A DNA stretch of 27,168 nucleotides from Chlamydomonas sphaeroides. Taxonomy: Eukaryota; Chlorophyta; Chlorophyceae; Chlamydomonadales; Chlamydomonadaceae. The translations under genes and the position numbers were made by a program. The stretch covers positions 1,750 to 28,917 of the forward strand of contig BDDC01001307.1 of the NCBI GenBank assembly GCA_001662425.1, given 5' to 3'. Positions 18,001-27,168 of the stretch are shown one piece after another. Under the pieces are notes generated by a model. That model was not told where the DNA came from. It did not search any database and saw nothing but the letters and a program-made list of their open reading frames with translations. Position 1 is the stretch's first letter; every line of letters begins with the position of its first letter.

Positions 18001-19673
18001 CGGTCATTGAGGACGTTGACCTCAGCCGCAGCAGTCCCGAGCGTTCCGCACTGGCCGCCGCCCGCTTGCCGGCCGGCGAGGTCGCCGACGCCATCTTAGC
18101 CGCCGCTGCGGGCACCAAGCCGGCGGGCCTCGGCCGCGGGGAGCGCTACCCAGGCATGTCCATCCTGCAGGAGCGGCCGCCGCCTCGCACCCTAACGCTG
18201 GGTTTGCCAGAGGCGGAAACCACGGCGTCGTGCGATGCACAGGCGCTGACGCGCGCTCCGCAGCCGGCTTCCTCGTCCACGCCACCGGCTGCGGCAGACA
18301 GCGACGCCGCGCCGCCGGGCGGCCGCGCCGCCGAGGCCCGGGCCGGCGGCGTATCCATGCGTGTGCAGCTCCCGAATGGCCAGCACACGTACCTGCCCAT
18401 TGCGGCGACGGCGCTGGCACAGAGCGCTGCATCGCAGCGCACGGCGGCCCACACACCACCCATGACGCCGACGCGCAGCCCGCCTCTGAGCCCGCAACTG
18501 CACGAGGCTGGGCAGCTGCAGAGGGTCATCTCGCTTGCAGCCATGCTGCCAGAGCACAGCGACGCTGCCGGCGCGGCGCGTTCGCCCGCTGACTCCGCTG
18601 CGCCCAAGCGTGGGCGCGGGTGGGAGAGCGACGAGGACGGCCGGCAGCCGGCGCGGCCGCGCCTCGCAGAGCAGGCGGTCGCCTGGACAGGGCAGCGGAA
18701 GGCCGCAGACCCGGAGCCCCTGGGGGAGCGCGAGGCCGGCGCCGGCTTGATGGGACAGCAGGGCGTCGGCGGCATCCTGCTGCAGCACCTGGCGAACCAG
18801 GCCCAGCACCGGCAGCACGGCGACGGTGGCCGGCAGCAGCCCCCGCAGCAGCAGGCCCCGTCCAGCATCATGGCCCAGCTCCTGGGCATGCTGCAAGCCC
18901 AGCAGGCCGCCCAGCCGCACCAGCAGCCCGCGCAGCGGCAGAGCCAGCAGCGGCTCCCGCTGGGCGGCGGCGGTGGTGGTGGCGTCGCGGACTACCTGCA
19001 ACAGCAGCAGCGCAACGGAGGCATGGAGCAGCGGCGCAGCGGCCTGCCCGTGGTCCAGCTGGTGCAGCAGCAGCGGGCTCCGCAGCAGCAGAAGCACCAA
19101 CAGGAGCTCCTGGAGCTGCAACGCGAGGACCGGGACCGGCAGCGAGGCCAGCACCTGGACCTTGAGGCGCAGCCGGGGGATGCCGCCGCCGCGCCGCACG
19201 CGGGCCTGATGCTGGCGGCGCTGCAGCAGCACCTGCAGGCGCACCGGGTGCGGCAGGAGCAGGAGCAGCACCTGCGGATGCGACACGAGCAGGAGGCGGA
19301 GGAGGCCGAGCAGCAGCAGCAGATGGCGCACGGCCGGGGGCGCGAGCGGGAGTGGGATGCTTTCGCGGGGGAAGGACCGCGCGTAGTCCTCGTGGGGCAC
19401 GCGCAGGGGGGGTCGGGCGCGGCAGGCCGGGGGCCATCTGCCGGAGCTGGTGCGGGCGGTGGGCGGGGCGACATGCTGCCCGCATCACAGCCTATTGCGG
19501 CCGTGCACAGAGAGCTGGGGCTGCGTGCCGCGTCGGGAGGAGGAGGCGCTGCCGACGCGCCCGAGGGCCTCATGCTGGCGCAGCAGGCGGCGCTGGGGGC
19601 GCTGCTCGGCGAGAATGAAGCTGGGGCGGGCAGCGGCCGGCGGCCCAACGGCGTCGGCTGGCTACAGCTCTAG
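15032..19673 (+). CDS. Large GATA-type zinc-finger transcription regulator
   Basis: Four plus-strand exons, 15032-15073, 15211-16365, 16550-17305 and 17478-19673, all joined in phase 0, give 1382 residues. The first ATG (MRSTLDQQRERSVQ) has an in-frame TGA just upstream. The single GATA finger is CSNCGTTT/TPLWRKDRVTGLTVCNACG at about 644-670, with CX2CX18CX2C spacing as in plant GATA factors, followed by the basic stretch IYKQTHGVDRP; exon 3/4 splits it inside the loop. Such fingers bind GATA-core DNA in the nucleus. About residues 160-240 form a Leu/Gln/Ala-rich helix that may be a coiled coil. The last 300 residues are very Gln-rich (for example around 1234-1267) with Gly runs, typical of activation or assembly regions. 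At 1382 residues it is far longer than usual plant GATA factors (200-400). No CCT or TIFY domain was seen. Confidence 0.94.
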
Positions 19674-20770
19674 TCCAAACGCGCTGAGAGTCGTCGGATT
19701 CGCTTTGCATTATTACCAATAGCTGCAGGCGGCCGGCCAGCCGCCGGGGCATGTGGGGGAACGAGGGTGCGAGGGGGAGCACGAGTGAGTTGCGCGTGCG
19801 CGCGTGAGGAGAGGTGCTGCGGCGTTTATGCTGTCATCAGCGACCTGACCTCTTGGACGTGAGGGCGCCACCGCATGTCTTGCTGTGGGGGCGTGCGCGC
19901 TGTGAATGCCGACTGGACGTGTTGTGGGACGGCGGACGTGGTCGTTTTGTACCCTGAGCTGGCTGGCGTACGGCTGGAGTCGTGTGCGGTGGTATGGTGT
20001 CCTCGGATCCCAGTCACCAACCTGACCTGGATACGGGACGAATTAACGCTCAATATGTACCCCTTGACTGATGCACGGGCGCGTTTCCGTGCATCGTGGG
20101 CATACATGTGGCCCCGAGTATTCCGTGTGTGCAACAGCGTCTCGTGTCGTATCGAGTGAAGCACTCCAGTGATGTGGAAGCAAGCCCGCTTTCATGCACC
20201 CCGCGTCCTCTTGTGGCGCGGCGGTCCTAGCGTTGTCAAGCCCTACCGGCTGCGGGGGAATCCAAGCCGTTTTGGAACCTTGCGCGCCGGCCTGACCCAC
20301 CTGACTATGTCCTTCGTGCCCGGTGTTGTTGCCGGTCCGTCGTCGGGCGCTGTCGTGACGATGGCTCGGCGACGTGGCTACTAAAGCGCTACCAGTGTGT
20401 GTGTTTGGTTTGCATTTTTGCCTGCGTTATTGTATCCATGGGGCGTGCGTTGCTCGCCCGGCTTCGCACACATAAGGACACGTTCCGTACGGAGGCTCCC
20501 GGCCTGTAGCACGATGATGCTGGCGACGGTGCGGCCCTCCGCTAGCGAAGGTGACTCTTCTCTTGCTTGATTGGTGGTGTGGCGCTGTGGGGCGTGGGCA
20601 AAGGAGACGGCGGTACACGCGGGCAGCGCAGCCCGCTGTCGCCCGGCTCTTGCTTCTTGCTGTGCGTGTCGTGGGGGTGTGGCGCAAGCATGTCGTCTTT
20701 CAGCACGTGAGCCCAGCCCGACCTGGGCCGCTGTTGTGCGGTCCCGTGTGCTGCCGCAAGTGCGAATTGT

Positions 20771-20775
20771 TGTAA
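20771..20775 (+). terminator. Candidate poly(A) signal TGTAA, GATA gene
   Basis: TGTAA is the usual polyadenylation signal of volvocine algae. This copy lies about 1.1 kb beyond the GATA stop, a normal 3' untranslated length for these algae. A second candidate follows at 21039. Confidence 0.45.
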
Positions 20776-20896
20776 CAAAGATGTTGACCGCAGCCTGCTT
20801 TGCTGTGCCTCGGCATCAGTATCGGCCGCCTCAAGGTTGGGGTCACCGGAATCAGAGCCGCCTGAACACCAACAGTTGCGGGACACACTTCACCAC

Positions 20897-20901
20897 TTAC
20901 A
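20897..20901 (-). terminator. Candidate poly(A) signal TGTAA, kinase gene
   Basis: TTACA on the plus strand is TGTAA on the minus strand, about 400 bp beyond the kinase stop codon at 21304. If used together with the GATA signal at 20771, the two transcripts would stop almost back to back. Confidence 0.45.
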
Positions 20902-21038
20902 TGGGCCGTCCGGCCTCACCAGCACGCCAGCAACAGCGCGACAGGGATCCGTCCTCTCGCTTGCTGCCAAGCCCGGGCCACGTCACATGGCTGAGTGACG
21001 GCGGTTGTCGCCGCTAAGTTCATTCGCCGCCGTTTCAT

Positions 21039-21043
21039 TGTAA
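21039..21043 (+). terminator. Alternative poly(A) signal TGTAA, GATA gene
   Basis: TGTAA followed by an AT-rich stretch (ATTTTTCAATTA), about 1.4 kb beyond the GATA stop. Using it would make the GATA transcript overlap the 3' end of the kinase transcript. Confidence 0.4.
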
Positions 21044-21303
21044 ATTTTTCAATTACTGCATCTTAAAGGGTCCACCACGGACCCCCTGCAGCATCGGCGG
21101 AAAACGCCGCAATTACTTTCATAGAATGCACCTAATGCACCAAGCCCAGACGGCAAAAGTACCGAGCCGCACTACACAGTGTTATGGGAGCCAACGCGAC
21201 GCCACACAGCTTTCGATTCAACAGCTGTATACACTGTACGGCACCTGCCCCATAGCCTGGCGAAGTGCCTACCTTATGGGCGGGCCCCTGCACCCTGCCT
21301 ACC

Positions 21304-24300
21304 CTATAGGCGGGCCCAACGCAGCACGTGCCGCTTGGCCGCCGAGGATGCCGGGTTGGCCGCCAGCTGTACGGCCCTGGCGTCGGCCACGACACCCGCC
21401 AGCTGCAGCGGGCCGGGCGGAGGCAGGGGCGCAGAGGGCGCAGACGCAGGGCCAGCAGGGCCTCGTGTTGGGTGCTGCCCCACCTGACCTCGCGGCGCTC
21501 ACAACACTTCCTCGGCAGCCACGGCGGCAGCAGGCCCCCGCTCGCCCACCTCCCCACACCGACGACCCAGCCACGCACCTGCTCCTTTGCCAGGAGCAGC
21601 ACCTTGACCGCCTCCGCCGCGGCGGGCCTCTGCGGGACGAGCGAGCAGGCCGGCAGGCAGGGCGAGGTCAGAGCAGGCGGGACACGCCTTCCCGGCTACG
21701 GGCCCCGGCTCGCCCCATGCCGGCCACCTCCATCTCCGCATGGACGCACCCGGCGCGGCTCTGCATCGAAGCACTCCTCCAGCAGGCGTACGACCTTGGT
21801 CGGGAGGTCCTCGTGTTGGGCGTAGCGGGCCACCAGCGGCAGCAGCGGCAGCCGGTTGCCTTGCAGCGCCACCTGACACGCGATTGTGAACATGGCTTGG
21901 CCCTGCAAGGGGGGGGGGGCACAGGGCGCGCGAGCCAAGCGGGAGGGCGGCCGTGGTGGGCGGCGGCCACGTCTGGTGGTGGCTGCTGGCCCGCTGCACG
22001 GGCCCGCTCGATTGTCGGTGCCTCCGCCCCACCTGCCACGGCTCCTCCCCAGCCAGCATCTCCCACATGAGCACGCCCAGCGAGTACATGTCGGCCATGT
22101 GGCTGATGTTGGTGTTGCTCAGATCGTAGCACTCTGCGGATAACACATAGCCACCGTACGGCAGACAGGCAGGCACACGTACGACGTGTGAGCGCTGCCC
22201 ACGACTGCCTGACGGCGCTGCGTGGGCTGACGGCAGCTGCTATTCAATGTGCGGGTAACCCTTACACGCACCCTCACCTGGTGCCATGTAGGCCGCCTGG
22301 AGTACGGCGGTTGGCCCGTGGGTGGCAGGCAAACACAGGCAGCGGGGAGGCAGGGGCGGCAAGCCAATCAGCGAGTGGGCGGGCGAAGCAGGTTGGTTGG
22401 CCGATGACAGCAGCAGCGCATGGCTCGCGGCGCCGATCGGAATGTGGGTCCCACGCACGGCTGGAGTTGGACTTCAAATGAGATTTTATGAGTCATAGTG
22501 TTGGCATTTGGGTCCGACGGCGCACCGTGCCAGCTTCGGGGCGGACAGTGGACTTGAGCGTGTTGCGTAGGCACGACAAGCCGAAGTCCTGCGAGCCGTG
22601 GGAAGAGGAGACAAGTCGGACAGAGCAAGGGCCGGCGGCCAATCGACTCATTCCTTCCACAGGCGGTCTCACAGTGAGCTTGACTGTCATGCGCGGTGAT
22701 CCAAAGTCGTTGATCAGCACGTTTGCTGGCTGCGGCGTACGGCATCAAGGAGCAAGCACCGGTACGGCAGCAGCGAGCGGCAGCGGTGACACAGGGGACG
22801 GGTAACACGCTTTGAGGTCATGGAGCTCGACAGGCAAGGTTTGCAGTCTGCCTGCCAACAACGGCACGGCGGACCACGGCCTTGCCTGATCCTTCCTGCC
22901 ATCCAACCAGCCTACATGGCCCCGCCCGGATCCAGCGCGGGGCGCAGTCCGGATCCTGCGCGGGGCGCCATCCGGATCCAGCACAGGGCGCCGCCCGGAT
23001 CCAGCGCGGGGCGCAGTCCGAATCCAGCGCGAGGCGCCGTCCGGATCCAGCCTGGCGACGCGCCGTGCGCACCTTGAGGTCGCGGTGCACGATGGTGGGG
23101 TGCAGGTATGCCAGCGCCCGCGCCACGTCCAGCGCGATGTCGAGCACCTGCGGGCCCAATGCAGGGGCACGAGCCGCGGCTCCGGAGCTGCGGACTGCGT
23201 TCGATTGACGCTGGACGCTTGCGCGCGCCGGACCCGGACCCGAGTGCCGTTCGTCCACGACGCGTCATAGCAGCAACCCAGAAGCAGCTGTTCCCACGCA
23301 CGCACCAGGAGCAGCGGCATCGGTCGGTGGCGATACGCGTCCGTCGTGCCATACAGCACCTTGTCGAGGCTTGTTTCCATTCGCTCCATTACCTACGCGG
23401 CACGCAGGGTGGAGGCGGGCTGGTGGCTTCGATGATGGCGCACAAGCGGTTGCAGCCTGCCTGCCTCGCGTGGGCGCGTGCATGTCCCTGCATGGCCGCC
23501 CTACCCCACCCTGCGACACCAATCTGCCTTGGCCCTCCCGTCCCTCCTTTGACAACAACCCGACCGGGCCCCTCCCTCTCTCCCTTCCTCCCTGCCCTCC
23601 CAACAGCGGCCCTACCAGACACATGCGCGGTGGCCTAAGGCAGGCGGCCAGCAGCCTGACGACGTTGGGGTGGTCGCAGCGGCCCAGGATCTGCGGTCGC
23701 TCAGGGGGAGCGGACAGATAGGGCACGGCCCGGTTGCTGCGACACACGCGGTTTACCAGAACCTGAACCTGAACACACGGTCACGAGCGAGGGACCGAGC
23801 CCAGCCTGACCCCACCTGCACCTCCTGGGCTAGGCAGTCCGACGACTCGACAGTTTCGGGGGAGGCTGAACCCCAGCAACTGCTCTCCAGAACCTGTCCG
23901 GAGGCACGGAAGGAGCCGACGGACCCGGAAAGCGCTGGGCGCGAGGCAGGTGGGTAAAACTGCGCCGCCGGCAATGCCTTGAATGCGCTTGGGGACAAGG
24001 GCAGGTAGGGCGGCAGGGGCTTGCTAGTGAGGGAGCCACACAAATCCTGCCATCGTCGCACTGACCCCACCCCGGGCTCACCTTGACCGCCACCCGCCGC
24101 CCGCAGTACTCTCCCTCGTACACGCGCCCGAACGCGCCCTTGCCCAGCACCACCGGCAGCAGCGTGACGTCCTCTTCGACCTTGGCCGCCGCCAGCTGCG
24201 GCTGCGACTGCTGGGGCTGCGACGGGTCCCGCGGCTGCTGCTCCTTCTGGCGGTCGTGGCTGGCGCTGCTGCCACCCCCCAGCATGACGACATGAAGCGG

Positions 24301-26826
24301 CGTGAGCTCGCTTACCACCTCATCTGTTCGGGGAACACAGGCGGCCGCGAGCATCAGCGAAGCCAGCAGGCGCGATTACGCAGATGCGGAGCACGTCAGC
24401 CGCCAGGCGCGAGCGCTGAGGCAGGTGTGCGGGTGAGGTCCTAGCATACCAAAACCTTAACAAGCAAAAGCCTCACCGAAGTCCTGCCCAAGCAAAAGGC
24501 TCAACACGCTCAAACCGTACCTAGGTCCCGGCGGGCGCCGGCTGTGGTATTAATGGAGCGAGCAGCTGTGTCGGCGCGATCACTGCTGCCGGTGTCTGCC
24601 CCTGCCTCTGGCTGGGCGTTGTCGCTGCCCGAGATTACGGCCCGCTGCGTGTGTGCTTCTTGCACCGCCCGCTCCGAGTGCAGCACGAAGGGCGCCGAGT
24701 TGTTGCTGGTGGTCCGGGGGTCCGAGGGTGTGGAGCCGCCCGTGGCTGTGGCCAGCGTTTGCGGCGGCCGCAGCGACCCGGTTCCAGCAGTCTCGAGCGC
24801 TGCTGTCGCGAGGCTCGCCAGCTCCCGGGCTGGCGCCGTGGCGCCCGCGAGCGCCGCTGAAGCCGGCCCCATGCCGTACGCGGCCAGCTCCATCGGTGCC
24901 ACGGCGGTTGGCGCGTGTGGGTCGGCTGCTGCGATAAGCACCGAGACCCTCGGGCCGGCTGCGCTGCTGCCCATCGACGGCGCCCTGTCGGGCAGCAGAC
25001 CGCCGGCTGGCGGCCTGCTGCGAACGGAAGCAGATATATAGGTGGGGTGAGTCCTACCTGGTCGGGTCCATTGATGGCGGCACCACACACAGAGCGGCCA
25101 CTCACCCCTCGCCATCGCCGCCGTCGCCCCAGCGCTTGGCCACTGCATGCTTGCTGCCCTGCTCGCGGCCCTGCGGGAGTCCGCGGCGCCGGCCCGCCCA
25201 CAGCAGTGCTGCGGCTGCCGCGGCTGCCAGCAGCACCACGCCACCTGCGAGGGCCGCATGGAAGCATGAGCAGCTAACCCGGGAGCGCGGCAAGCGAAGG
25301 CGCTGAGCGGGCCCCCATTGCTCGCTTGCGGCAGCCGCTCACACACTCACCGCCGATGCAGGCTCCCAACACGGCCGCCCGCTGTGAGCTTCTGAGCCCG
25401 CCGCCGCCGCCGCCACTGTCGCGGCCCCGGGCAGACGCGGTCATCGCCGCCGCCGCCGCTGCTGCTGCCGCCGCTGCCGCCACTGGTGCCGCCGCCGCCG
25501 CCGCCGCCGTGGCGGCGGCGCGTTGCTCCTGGCGCTTCTGCTGCACGGCCTCCTTGACGGCGATTGTCATGCAAGCCGATGGCAAGCTGCTTTGGGCGCA
25601 CTGCGGCGCCACCAGCCGCTCGCAAAGGGAGATCACCCCACGGAACAACGCGTTCTGGCCGTACGATTCCAGCGAGCTCCCGGCATCCCGCGGCGGGCCG
25701 AAGACCGGACCGAAGAAGTTGTCGTACACCCCAAGCTGCGCGTAGCACCGCTGCAGCGGCGGCGCGGCGGCGTCACGCAAGCACGCGGCGGGCGCGGCGG
25801 CGCCGCCGGCGGGCTGGTCGTCGCGCGCCACGAGCTCCTGAGGTATGGCCGTCAGCGGTGTGTAGCTGTTGCTACCTGGCAAGCTAGATGGGCGCGGCGC
25901 GGAGGAGAGGATGCCCCTGCGTCCAAGCAGGACGTTGGGAGGGTCAGCTTGGAGGAAGGAGGCGTGACTAGCCGGTGTGAACTTTAAGGCACATAAGCCT
26001 GCCTGACGGCTGGTGTGTTCGCCATATGAGACAGGATCTACCGCTAGAGCTGGGGCCCTACATGCCATGTATGATGGCAGCATACTCAACAAGGTAGGGG
26101 GTTCAAGGTTGTGTGGGAGTAGCTAGGCAGGACCGGGGCCCTGCGCAGCAGGCACCTGTGGGTCGTGCGAAAGCCCCCGTCTTGCACGCTGGGCGGCAGG
26201 GCGGCGGCCCTCGCCGAGCGCGCCACCCTCGAGCTCACATGAGGAAGTGCTTGGGGAAGCACGTCAGCTCCAGCAGCGCCGCTTCCTCCATGACTTGGAA
26301 GCCCTCCTGGCCGGCCGGCTGCGGGTGGGGCGCGGCCGAGGCGCCGCATGGGGCGACGAGCGCACAGGCAAGGCGGGGCAACGAGCGGACCCCGTGGGAC
26401 TGACACGCCGGCAAACGACCACCGGGAGCTGACACGGCCTGCGCGGCGGAGCCCGAACAGCGCCTGCCGCAGGGTGCGCGTGTTGGATTGTGGGTAGGGC
26501 TCACACACACAAGCACCGCCTCCCATGGGGCCGCACGACGCGCCGCCTCGGGAGCGCCGGCTGAGCCCCATGCCCACGCCCATGCCCATGCCCACGCCCA
26601 TGCACCACGTCCTGCCGCGCCCAGGCTACGGCGTGCCACCATGGGCTTCTTTTGTCGCAACAGTGAAGCCAGAGACGCAGCATTATGCGAACATGAGGTA
26701 GGGTTGGTCGAGCCCTCCTACCATGGGCGCCGTGACGCTCCATCCGTAGCCCGCATTCGAGCCGTCGGAGTAGTCCTCGAGCACCAGCCACCGCAGCGTG
26801 AGCGCGACGCTGCGGCCGAGCTGGAT
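21304..26826 (-). CDS. Receptor-like membrane protein kinase (TKL-like), 5' end not resolved
   Basis: Seventeen minus-strand exons give 817 residues: 26826-26722, 26318-26239, 25883-25351, 25244-25106, 25017-24521, 24323-24082, 23893-23816, 23690-23616, 23392-23306, 23147-23073, 22729-22673, 22588-22526, 22296-22278, 22133-22033, 21902-21750, 21629-21579, 21402-21304. All phases agree. Residues 1-230 look extracellular, with Cys and a poly-Ala tract. One membrane helix (about 232-260, ACIGGGVVLLAAAAAAALLW) is followed by RRR. After a Ser/Thr/Pro linker comes the kinase domain (about 505-790): GKGAFGRV, VAVK (Lys 532), AQEVQ, HRDLK (633-637), PANVLIN, DFGLS (657), YMAPE and ADMYSLGVLMWEML. All catalytic residues are present, so it should be active. 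The ligand is unknown. The signal peptide and first exons lie at or beyond the right edge. Ending exon 2 at 26239 avoids the TGA just after it. Confidence 0.92.
22278..22296 (-). other. 19-nt microexon of the kinase gene (activation-segment end)
   Basis: GCGGCCTACATGGCACCAG codes AAYMAP plus the first base of the Glu codon of the APE motif. It has an acceptor TACTCCAG before and a donor GTGAGG after. The neighbouring exons end EAGT in phase 0 and begin AG-TGC, so only this 19-nt exon restores the conserved sequence between DFG and APE. Confidence 0.85.
22924..23061. repeat. 23-bp minisatellite, six copies, in a kinase intron
   Basis: Six tandem copies of a 23-base unit of the form GTCCGGATCCAGCGCGGGGC plus three bases fill much of the intron at 22730-23072. 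The GGATCC core recurs exactly every 23 bases (22928, 22951, 22974, 22997, 23020 as GAATCC, 23043). Copies differ at a few positions and seem to alternate between endings GCA and GCC. Confidence 0.92.
25445..25521 (-). repeat. GCC/GCN codon repeat (poly-alanine tract) in the kinase ectodomain exon
   Basis: On the minus strand this codes about 25 residues, nearly all Ala, between a charged stretch (VKEAVQQKRQEQ) and a Gly-rich stretch just before the membrane helix. It is likely length-variable and forms a spacer next to the membrane. Confidence 0.8.
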
Positions 26827-27100
26827 CTGTGGGGTGCTCAGCGGCGGCGGGGGCCGAGCAAGGGGCAATGCAGAGAGGGCGGCTCGGCCACATCTGCCTA
26901 CCAGCTACACGCCATTTCTTGACGACGAGCGCGCGCTGTGGTGCAGGGAGGCCTACTGTCCCTGGCGGGCGCGGCGTGGCCTAGGACGCCGTGCGTGCGG
27001 TGGCGCTTCGGCTCGTGGCGGAGGATGGAGGTGGACGGATCGGCCGCCGGCGGGCAGTGCTGGGTGGGAGCGAGGGCACGCGTCGCTGCCGCTGTGCCTC
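26827..27100. other. Upstream of the first recognised kinase exon
   Basis: Earlier exons of the kinase (signal peptide and outer ectodomain) would lie here or beyond the window. I could not define one. A stretch near 26912-26940 could end RALVVKKWR with a phase-0 donor, but nothing else supports it. Confidence 0.3.
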
Positions 27101-27168
27101 CTGGGCGCTGGGCGCTGGGCGCTGGGCGCTGGGCGCTGGGCGCTGGGCGCTGGGCGCTGGGCGCTGGG
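27101..27168. repeat. 7-bp tandem repeat (CTGGGCG)n running off the window
   Basis: Nearly ten perfect copies of the heptamer CTGGGCG reach the right edge, so the true length is unknown. It is not the algal telomere repeat (TTTTAGGG or TTTAGGG). Confidence 0.95.

Larger units (their letters stand above)
19674..21303. other. Convergent 3' flanks of the GATA and kinase genes
   Basis: This 1.6 kb lies between the stop codons of the GATA gene (plus) and the kinase gene (minus). It is less GC-rich than the genes and has candidate TGTAA signals on both strands. No open frame here shows a known domain. The two transcripts probably end within a few hundred bases of each other, or overlap. Confidence 0.5.

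Noticed and set aside
22908..22926. Plus-strand AYMAPP sequence resembling a kinase APE segment
   Set aside because: It is inside a kinase intron on the wrong strand, with no other kinase motif near it. The match is an 11-bp inverted copy (GCCTACATGGC) of part of the microexon, probably chance.
22924..23061. CRISPR array
   Set aside because: The 23-bp units are directly adjacent with no unique spacers, and the context is an intron of a eukaryotic gene.
26236..26238. TGA after CFPKHFLM as the end of a separate ectodomain gene
   Set aside because: A donor (CTCAT|GTGAGC) lies at the same place, and joining to 25883 in phase 2 continues the frame to the membrane helix and kinase domain.

Overview
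The window is nuclear DNA of a very GC-rich green alga, most likely a chlorophycean of the Chlamydomonas/volvocine kind. The evidence is short dense introns (about 80-640 nt) with GTGCG/GTGAG/GTAAG donors and C-rich acceptor tracts, long Ala/Gln/Pro/Gly low-complexity protein segments, TGTAA-type polyadenylation signals, and a membrane kinase with the volvocine-style PANVLIND...DFGLSCLR activation region. No bacterial operon, CRISPR array, rRNA or tRNA gene was found. I assembled genes by hand from splice sites, reading phase and family conservation. Each model keeps its frame across every junction used.

Six genes are supported. (1) 467-1234, minus, partial: a plastid-targeted NAD(P)-binding Rossmann protein that loses its C-terminus at the left edge. 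(2) 1493-3129, plus: a plastid GNAT N-acetyltransferase of two exons, divergent from gene 1 across only 258 bp. (3) 4956-7750, minus: an eight-exon, about 440-residue protein ending in a CBM21 starch/glycogen-binding domain, with a PP1-docking-like RVLF motif upstream. (4) 8321-12527, minus: an 11-exon, 400-residue formiminotransferase-domain protein (plant type, no cyclodeaminase domain) with one inferred GC-AG intron. (5) 15032-19673, plus: a four-exon, 1382-residue GATA-type zinc-finger regulator. (6) 21304-26826, minus, partial at its 5' end: a receptor-like, single-pass membrane protein kinase with at least 17 exons, one of them only 19 nt.

The genes do not form an obvious pathway; this is ordinary gene order in an algal chromosome. 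Genes 1/2 and 4/5 are divergent pairs, and 2/3 and 5/6 are convergent. Gene-poor stretches are 3130-4955 (convergent 3' flanks), 12528-15031 (a 2.5 kb divergent spacer, visibly less GC-rich) and 19674-21303 (overlapping 3' flanks with candidate poly(A) signals).

The most unusual feature is a family of short repeats (about 35-86 bp) sharing a core that reads TGTACC..GGGAGTAACGAA. It occurs four times in 4 kb: three copies in introns of genes 3 and 4, and one between them. Three copies are flanked by direct repeats that look like target-site duplications (13 bp at the best copy), and two sit 16-21 nt from a 3' splice site. They look like non-autonomous mobile elements, possibly able to seed or reshape introns. 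Other unusual structures are a fragment of an exon copied into the preceding intron, a 23-bp minisatellite inside a kinase intron, and several stop-free introns whose length is a multiple of three.
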